NCBI GenBank assembly: GCA_019414465.1
Contig: DXLY01000017.1
Location: 12,444 to 28,077 of the forward strand
Direction: 5' to 3'
DNA from: Collinsella sp.
Lineage (GTDB): Bacteria; Actinomycetota; Coriobacteriia; Coriobacteriales; Coriobacteriaceae
Length of the DNA stretch: 15,634 nucleotides
Numbering within the stretch: the first letter of the stretch is position 1; every line of letters begins with the position of its first letter. The notes beneath the pieces were generated by a model that was not told the origin of the DNA, ran no database searches, and saw only the letters and a program-made list of their open reading frames with translations. Below are positions 11,577 through 15,634 of the stretch, piece after piece. A program made the position numbers and the translations under genes.

Positions 11577-13901
11577 ATGAACGAGTCTGATACACGGCTT
11601 AAGCTCATCGATCCTGCGATTATGAAGTCGTGGGATCGCAATACCCAAGTCTTCACTGAGTATTTCTTTACCAGTGGCGAGATCGTTGTGCGCGGAAGTA
11701 TGGTCACCCGTAAAGACAAGAAGAAGGCTGACTACCTTTTGATGTATGCTCCGGGCATCCCTATCGCAATCGTCGAGGCCAAGGATACGGAGCACACCGT
11801 TGATGCCGGTCTCCAACAGGGGATGGGATATGCTCAACTGCTCGATATTCCGTTTGCATACAGCTCAAACGGAAAGGGTTTTGTTGAGCACGATTTTCTT
11901 ACCGGGAAAGAGCGCGCTCTCGCCATGGACGAGTTCCCCGCTCCGGCGGAGCTCTGGACACGATACTCAAAAGCTAAGGGACTTGAGCATCCGTATAGTC
12001 AGGAGATTGTGACCGCTCCGTATTACCAGGAGCACGGTGGCAATCATCCTCGCTACTATCAGTGCATCGCCATCAATCGTACGCTTGAAGCTATTGCGCG
12101 AGGTAAGAATCGCATCCTGCTCGTTATGGCAACGGGAACGGGAAAGACTTTTACGGCTTTTCAAATCGTTCATCGCTTGCGACAGACTACCGAGGTTCGT
12201 AAGGTTCTCTATCTGGCGGACCGCAATATTCTCGTCGATCAGACCATAGACGGCGATTTCAAACCCCTCAAGAGGGTTACAACCAAGGTCGTAGGCCGAA
12301 AGCTCGATTCTGCTTACGAGGTCTATTTCTCGCTCTACCAACAGCTTGTTGGAGAAAACGGTGAAGAGATATTCCGCGAGTTCGACTCAGAATTCTTCGA
12401 TTTGATTATCGTCGACGAGTGCCATCGCGGAAGCGCCGCGGCGGACTCCGCATGGCGTAAGGTGCTCGAGTATTTCAATTGTGCAATTCAAATCGGAATG
12501 ACGGCGACGCCAAAGGAGACTGAAGAGGTTTCAAACATTACCTACTTCGGCGAACCTGTCTATACCTACTCCCTTAAACAGGGTATCGAGGATGGCTTTC
12601 TTGCCCCGTATAAAGTTATTCGCCCTAAGCTGAACGTCGACATTTACGGATACCGTACTGAGGAAGGCACCGTAGATGATCGCGGTGAAGCTCTGCCCAA
12701 ACGTGTTTTCGAGAAGCAAGACTTCGACAGCGAGATTGTCATCAAAGAGCGCTACGAGGAAGTTGCCAAGCGGATAACTCAATTTCTAAAGGAGACGGAT
12801 CGTTACTCCAAGACCATAGTCTTTTGCGTTGACATCGAGCATGCCGAAAACATGCGACGTGCCCTTGTAAACGAGAACGCCGATATCGTAAGAGATCACC
12901 CCACCTACATCATGAAGATTACGGGTGACGACAGGGAAGGTAAAGCGCAGTTAGATAACTTCATCGACCCCGACGAGAGATACCCGACCATTGTTACGAC
13001 CTCAAAGCTTCTCACCACCGGTGTTAATTGCAAGACATGCAAGGTGGTCGTGCTTGACAACAAGTTTGGCGAACATGGGATGACGGAGTTCAAACAGATT
13101 ATTGGTCGCGGCACCCGTATTTGCGAGGACTATGGCAAGCTCTACTTCACTATCCTCGATTTTCGCGATGCGTCTCGCTTGTTCGCTGATCCCGAGTTCG
13201 ATGGCGAGCCTGTTGTTGTGTTTGAGCCCAATCCGGATGACCCCATTGCGGACCCGGATTTCGGTGGCAATGGCGGCGGCCCTGTCCCGCCTCCGATCGT
13301 AGACCCACCCGTATTACCGCCGGACGATCCGTCCTCCCATGTGAAATATCACGTTCATGGGGCCGACGTCTATGTAGTGTCGGAGATGGTGCAGTATTAC
13401 TCCTCCGATGGCCTTCTTGTAACTGAGAGCCTTAAGGACTATACGCGAAAAAACATCCTTGGCGAATACGACACTCTTGACCACTTCCTAGCGGCGTGGA
13501 ACTCTGAACATAAGAAGCAGGCGATTATCGATGAGCTGCGCGCTCATGGCGTATTTCTGGATGAGCTGCGGCTCGAGACTGGGCAAGAGCAAATGAGCGA
13601 CTTTGACCTCATTTGCCATATTGCTTACGACCAGAGACCTCTTACGCGCAGCGAGAGAGCCAATAGCGTCAAGAAGAAGGGCGTGCTTTATGAGTATGCC
13701 GGCGTCGCGCGCGAGGTCCTTGAGGCGCTTCTCGACAAATATGCGACGTCGAACCTCGTAGACTTGGACGATACCCATGTTCTCGATCTCGAGGAGTTCC
13801 GTCGGTTTGGCAGTCCGATGAAGATCGTTGCCGCATTCGGCGGCAAACAACAGTACATTCAGGCAGCGCAGATGCTCGAGGACGAGCTCTATATCGCATA
13901 G
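11577..13901 (+). CDS. hsdR: Type I restriction endonuclease subunit R (EcoEI type)
   Basis: The 774-residue product is a typical EcoEI-family HsdR, the ATP-driven translocating and cleaving subunit. It opens with the family-like TRLKLIDPAI segment. The PD-(D/E)XK nuclease site is visible as Asp52 and Glu67-Ala-Lys69. Helicase motor motifs follow: Walker A ATGTGKT (185-191), DECH (280-283), TATP (309-312) and QIIGRGTR (507-514). A Gly/Pro-rich linker (about 563-587) joins the motor to the C-terminal EcoEI_R_C-type domain that contacts the methylase. All key residues are present, so the subunit should be active. A GAGGAG-type ribosome-binding site (11559-11565) precedes the ATG by eleven bases. 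hsdM starts 19 bp after its stop. By eye the gene is clearly less GC-rich than the left-hand operon, consistent with transfer. Confidence 0.95.
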   Translation: MNESDTRLKLIDPAIMKSWDRNTQVFTEYFFTSGEIVVRGSMVTRKDKKKADYLLMYAPGIPIAIVEAKDTEHTVDAGLQQGMGYAQLLDIPFAYSSNGKGFVEHDFLTGKERALAMDEFPAPAELWTRYSKAKGLEHPYSQEIVTAPYYQEHGGNHPRYYQCIAINRTLEAIARGKNRILLVMATGTGKTFTAFQIVHRLRQTTEVRKVLYLADRNILVDQTIDGDFKPLKRVTTKVVGRKLDSAYEVYFSLYQQLVGENGEEIFREFDSEFFDLIIVDECHRGSAAADSAWRKVLEYFNCAIQIGMTATPKETEEVSNITYFGEPVYTYSLKQGIEDGFLAPYKVIRPKLNVDIYGYRTEEGTVDDRGEALPKRVFEKQDFDSEIVIKERYEEVAKRITQFLKETDRYSKTIVFCVDIEHAENMRRALVNENADIVRDHPTYIMKITGDDREGKAQLDNFIDPDERYPTIVTTSKLLTTGVNCKTCKVVVLDNKFGEHGMTEFKQIIGRGTRICEDYGKLYFTILDFRDASRLFADPEFDGEPVVVFEPNPDDPIADPDFGGNGGGPVPPPIVDPPVLPPDDPSSHVKYHVHGADVYVVSEMVQYYSSDGLLVTESLKDYTRKNILGEYDTLDHFLAAWNSEHKKQAIIDELRAHGVFLDELRLETGQEQMSDFDLICHIAYDQRPLTRSERANSVKKKGVLYEYAGVAREVLEALLDKYATSNLVDLDDTHVLDLEEFRRFGSPMKIVAAFGGKQQYIQAAQMLEDELYIA

Positions 13902-13920
13902 AGAAAGGTAACGATAGAAA

Positions 13921-15399
13921 ATGGCACTGGGATCTCTTGTAAAGACCCTGCAGAACATCATGCGTAAAGACGCTGGCATCAATGGCGATGCACAGCGCAT
14001 CGAGCAGATGACCTGGCTTTTCTTCCTCAAGATCTACGATGCTAAGGAGCAGGAGTGGGAGTTTCACGATGACTCCTATCGGTCCATTATCCCCGAGCGC
14101 TTGCGTTGGCACAGCTGGGCGCACGATGCGAAGGATGGTAAGGCGCTTACTGGCGATGAACTTCTCGACTTTGTAAACAATGATCTATTCAAGACTCTTG
14201 AGAGTCTTGAGCTTGCACCTGATGCGCCTTTGCGACACGTTGTCGTCAAGGCTGCATTTACTGACGCCAATAACTACATGAAGGATGGGATTCTGCTTCG
14301 TCAAGTCATCAACGAGATTGACGAATCGGTTGACTTTACCGAGTACAAAGAGCGCCACGCCTTCGGTGAAATTTACGAGACCATCCTGAAAGACTTGCAG
14401 TCCGCAGGTAATGCCGGCGAGTTTTACACGCCCCGAGCGGTGACTGACTTTATGGCCCAGGCGCTTGCGCCCAAGCTCGGCGAGACTGTGGCTGACTTCG
14501 CGTGCGGCACGGGCGGCTTTTTGACGAGCGCCCTCAAGATTCTCGACTCCCAGGTTCAGACTCCAGCCGATCGTGAACTCTATGCAAGATCGGTCTACGG
14601 CATCGAGAAGAAGCAGCTCCCTTACCTGCTGTGCGTGACCAACATGCTGTTGCACGATATCGATAATCCTGAAGTCTTTCACGATAACTCTCTCGAGAAG
14701 GACGTTCGCGAGTGGAAGCACAAGCCTGACGGCCAGTTTGATGTTGTACTTATGAACCCGCCCTATGGCGGGTCCGAGAGTGCATCGGTGCAAAACAACT
14801 TCCCTGTTGCACTCCGTAGCTCCGAGACCGCAGATCTATTCCTTGGACTCATTCTTTATCGTCTTAAGCGAGGCGGCCGCGCTGCTGTTATCATTCCGGA
14901 TGGTTTTCTCTTTGGCCAAGATAGTGCAAAGACGGAGATCAAGCGTCGCCTGCTTGAGGACATGAACCTGCATACTGTCTTGCGCCTTCCACAGAGTGTC
15001 TTCGCTCCGTACACGAGCATCACTACTAACGTTCTGTTCTTCGATAATACGGGGGCCTCTGAGGGCGTTTGGTTCTATCGCATGGACATGCCCGAGGGGT
15101 ATAAACACTTCTCTAAGACCAAGCCCATTAGGATCGAACATTTTGCACCTGTAAAGGAATGGTGGGAGAACCGTCGGGATATCGAGGAAGACGGCAATCC
15201 CAAGGCCAAGTTCTATACGGTTGACGAGTTGCGAGACGGCGGCTTTAACTTTGACGTATGCGGCTATCCTCACGAGGAAGAGGAGATCTTACCGCCTGAC
15301 GAACTGATCAGGAACTACAAAGAAGAGCGTGCTAAGCTCGATGCCGAGATTGACCAGAAGCTTGCTCGTATTTGCGAGATTCTTGGGATTGAGGCGTAG
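13921..15399 (+). CDS. hsdM: Type I DNA adenine methyltransferase subunit M
   Basis: This 492-residue N6-adenine methyltransferase has the HsdM architecture. An N-terminal helical HsdM_N domain (about 1-130, including QRIEQMTWLFFLKIYD) is followed by the GEFYTPR segment (166-172), the S-adenosylmethionine loop DFACGTGGF (192-200) and the catalytic NPPY (279-282). The C-terminal region IRNYKEERAKLDAEIDQKL (about 464-483) is predicted helical and should contact HsdS. With HsdS it methylates the host sites and protects them from HsdR. The ATG follows a GAAAGG site about 12 bases upstream. Its TAG is directly followed by the ATG of hsdS, so translation is probably coupled. Confidence 0.95.
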   Translation: MALGSLVKTLQNIMRKDAGINGDAQRIEQMTWLFFLKIYDAKEQEWEFHDDSYRSIIPERLRWHSWAHDAKDGKALTGDELLDFVNNDLFKTLESLELAPDAPLRHVVVKAAFTDANNYMKDGILLRQVINEIDESVDFTEYKERHAFGEIYETILKDLQSAGNAGEFYTPRAVTDFMAQALAPKLGETVADFACGTGGFLTSALKILDSQVQTPADRELYARSVYGIEKKQLPYLLCVTNMLLHDIDNPEVFHDNSLEKDVREWKHKPDGQFDVVLMNPPYGGSESASVQNNFPVALRSSETADLFLGLILYRLKRGGRAAVIIPDGFLFGQDSAKTEIKRRLLEDMNLHTVLRLPQSVFAPYTSITTNVLFFDNTGASEGVWFYRMDMPEGYKHFSKTKPIRIEHFAPVKEWWENRRDIEEDGNPKAKFYTVDELRDGGFNFDVCGYPHEEEEILPPDELIRNYKEERAKLDAEIDQKLARICEILGIEA

Positions 15400-15634
15400 A
15401 TGAAGGCAAAAGACCTGAAAAACTCAATCCTGCAAATGGCGATTGAGGGCAAACTTGTGCCGCAGGATCCGAATGACGAGCCTGCCAGCGTCCTTCTCGA
15501 ACGTATACGTGAAGAAAAGCATAGACTAATTGCTGAAGGTAAGGCCAAATTCCCGAAGGGCGGAGAGAGCATTATCTATATCGGTTCCGATGGCTCCCCC
15601 TATGAGAAGAGGGTGGACGTCAGGGGCCGCGAGT
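15400..15634 (+). CDS. hsdS: Type I specificity subunit S, N-terminal part (3' end outside window)
   Basis: Seventy-eight codons are visible, starting at the ATG that abuts the hsdM stop (TAGATG). The sequence MKAKDLKNSILQMAIEGKL, then VPQDPNDEPASVLLERI and a Lys/Glu-rich EEKHRLIAEGKAK helix, is the characteristic N-terminus of EcoEI-type HsdS proteins. The DNA-recognition domains that set the target site lie beyond the window, so the recognition sequence cannot be judged. The frame stays open to the last base. Confidence 0.92.
   Translation, partial: MKAKDLKNSILQMAIEGKLVPQDPNDEPASVLLERIREEKHRLIAEGKAKFPKGGESIIYIGSDGSPYEKRVDVRGRE

Noticed and set aside
1..15634. tRNA, rRNA, integrase or transposase genes
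   Set aside because: No cloverleaf with CCA-type end, rRNA signature or recombinase motif was recognised on either strand.

Overview
This window looks like a GC-rich actinobacterial chromosome. The gene families and dense palindromic intergenic repeats most resemble Collinsella or another gut coriobacterium. That assignment is inference from gene content, since no rRNA or other marker is present. A selenium/molybdenum-hydroxylase operon on the left gives way to a mosaic accessory region that ends in a type I restriction-modification operon running off the right edge.

Positions 1-4498, plus strand, hold a tight three-gene operon. It encodes the C-terminal part of a YgfK-like (putative selenate reductase) flavin/iron-sulfur oxidoreductase, a four-cluster ferredoxin, and an XdhD-like fusion of the 2Fe-2S and molybdopterin parts of xanthine dehydrogenase. 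Together they form a plausible electron path from a purine-type substrate at the Mo centre, through 2Fe-2S and 4Fe-4S clusters, to the flavoprotein. No FAD subunit of the usual XDH type is in view. A strong hairpin-plus-T terminator closes the operon.

Positions 4604-6950 hold two tandem arrays of 61-62 bp palindromic units on either side of a minus-strand gene. That gene encodes an AbiEi/DUF559-like protein with a PD-(D/E)XK-type C-terminus. The first array flips orientation in the middle. A five-copy tandem repeat with exact 23 bp period follows, directly against a 5'-truncated DUF4143 ATPase remnant that ends at 7604.

Positions 7605-9971 hold a promoter-to-terminator stretch without a convincing gene (candidate small RNA), a cytoplasmic SIMPL-domain protein, and an Abi-like HEPN protein. 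The HEPN gene has its own promoter and a leader hairpin, and a 5'-truncated DEDDh exonuclease remnant follows it. Promoter and hairpin motifs of the candidate RNA recur in the leader of the HEPN gene. A third copy of the hairpin, with covarying stem, lies upstream of hsdR.

Positions 9972-15634 hold a minus-strand 411-residue protein of unknown function, followed by divergent hsdR-hsdM-hsdS of EcoEI type; hsdS is cut by the window edge. By eye this part, the HEPN gene and hsdRM are less GC-rich than the left operon. With several defence-type genes, two gene scars and many repeats, the right two thirds read as a defence-island-like accessory region. No integrase, transposase, tRNA, rRNA or CRISPR array was seen.
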